A DNA stretch of 64,000 nucleotides, taken from NCBI GenBank assembly GCA_016795285.1, contig JAEUIC010000047.1:176081-240080 (forward strand). Reading direction: 5' to 3'. Below are positions 63,926 through 64,000 of the stretch, piece by piece (within the stretch, counting starts at the first letter, position 1; every line of letters starts with the position of its first letter). This stretch comes from Planctomycetota bacterium (GTDB lineage Bacteria; Planctomycetota; B15-G4; SIAN01). The notes beneath the pieces were generated by a model. It did not search any database, was not told where the DNA came from, and saw only the letters and a program-made list of their open reading frames with translations. Position numbers and translations under genes: made by a program.

Positions 63926-64000
63926 GGGCGGGGGCGGCGGAGAAAACCACCACACCCCCGAGAACCGCCCCAAAACTAGGGGGGGGGGCCGCAACACCCC
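63926..64000. other. Low-complexity contig-end sequence
   Basis: The last 75 bases consist of C- and G-runs with odd A-rich breaks (AAAACC, AAAACTA), unlike the rest of the window, and end in CCCC. It reads as unreliable assembly at a contig end. No feature can be supported here. Confidence 0.6.

Noticed and set aside
63926..64000. Possible G-quadruplex or special structure at the right end
   Set aside because: The sequence looks like low-quality contig-end sequence and differs in style from the rest of the window.
1..64000. tRNA, rRNA, riboswitch, transposase or phage genes
   Set aside because: I looked for typical motifs and gene products in the intergenic regions and the reading frames, and saw none. 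Small structured RNAs cannot be excluded without a covariance-model search.

Overview
The window is very GC-rich and densely packed, and it reads as one stretch of a planctomycete-like chromosome. The evidence for that lineage is a PSCyt1/DUF1549/DUF1553 gene next to a DUF1501 gene, a sorbosone-dehydrogenase-like propeller fused to DUF1080 domains, a small haem-binding CxxCH protein, many secreted propeller and carboxypeptidase-regulatory-like proteins, and an ECF sigma factor coupled to a Ser/Thr kinase. I see no rRNA, tRNA, transposase, integrase, CRISPR array or phage gene. The exact genus cannot be read from the sequence. Both ends lie in repeats, and the last 75 bases look like poor-quality contig-end sequence.

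Layout. 1-7.5 kb (minus): a coupled cytochrome c / propeller-DUF1080 / DUF456 operon, preceded by a propeller-metallopeptidase gene. 7.7-14 kb (plus): PSCyt1-DUF1549-DUF1553, a small exported protein, DUF1501 and a TPR protein. 14-20 kb: three paralogous WD40-like propellers that share a C-terminal domain of about 125 residues, with a YtxJ-type bacilliredoxin between the second and third. 20-27 kb: an esterase, a beta-lactamase-fold hydrolase, an apparently exported catalase-peroxidase (katG), a DUF4920 lipoprotein and a pirin. 27-30.6 kb (minus): a Cu(I) P-type ATPase coupled to an ECF sigma factor with a Cys-rich tail, followed by an exported protein with three CPxxG motifs; this looks like a metal-handling module.

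30.8-38 kb: a fused SGNH hydrolase/GH20 hexosaminidase coupled to a regulatory-domain protein, then divergent GT2 and GT39 glycosyltransferases. 38-44 kb: a haem-binding protein, an ABC exporter with an enlarged first loop, and a poly-Gly-tethered FG-GAP lipoprotein. 44-48 kb (minus): a tightly coupled operon of two LPS-kinase-like proteins, a porin and a glycosyltransferase. 48-54 kb: an AbgT transporter and a run of small minus-strand genes. 54.7-64 kb: a tandem universal stress protein, an ECF sigma/Ser-Thr kinase pair divergent from a 1045-residue regulatory-repeat protein, an unknown exported protein and an S9 peptidase lipoprotein.

The most unusual non-coding signal is a family of 26-bp intergenic repeats. 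It occurs as four-copy tandem arrays at 30.7 and 54.3 kb, as a 26+1+26-bp inverted repeat at 21.5 kb, and as a related pair at the right end. A 35-bp tandem pair with the same CCCCGCCACC core sits at the left end. The repeats have no spacers and form a chain of GC hairpins, so they resemble REP/BIME-type elements rather than CRISPR.
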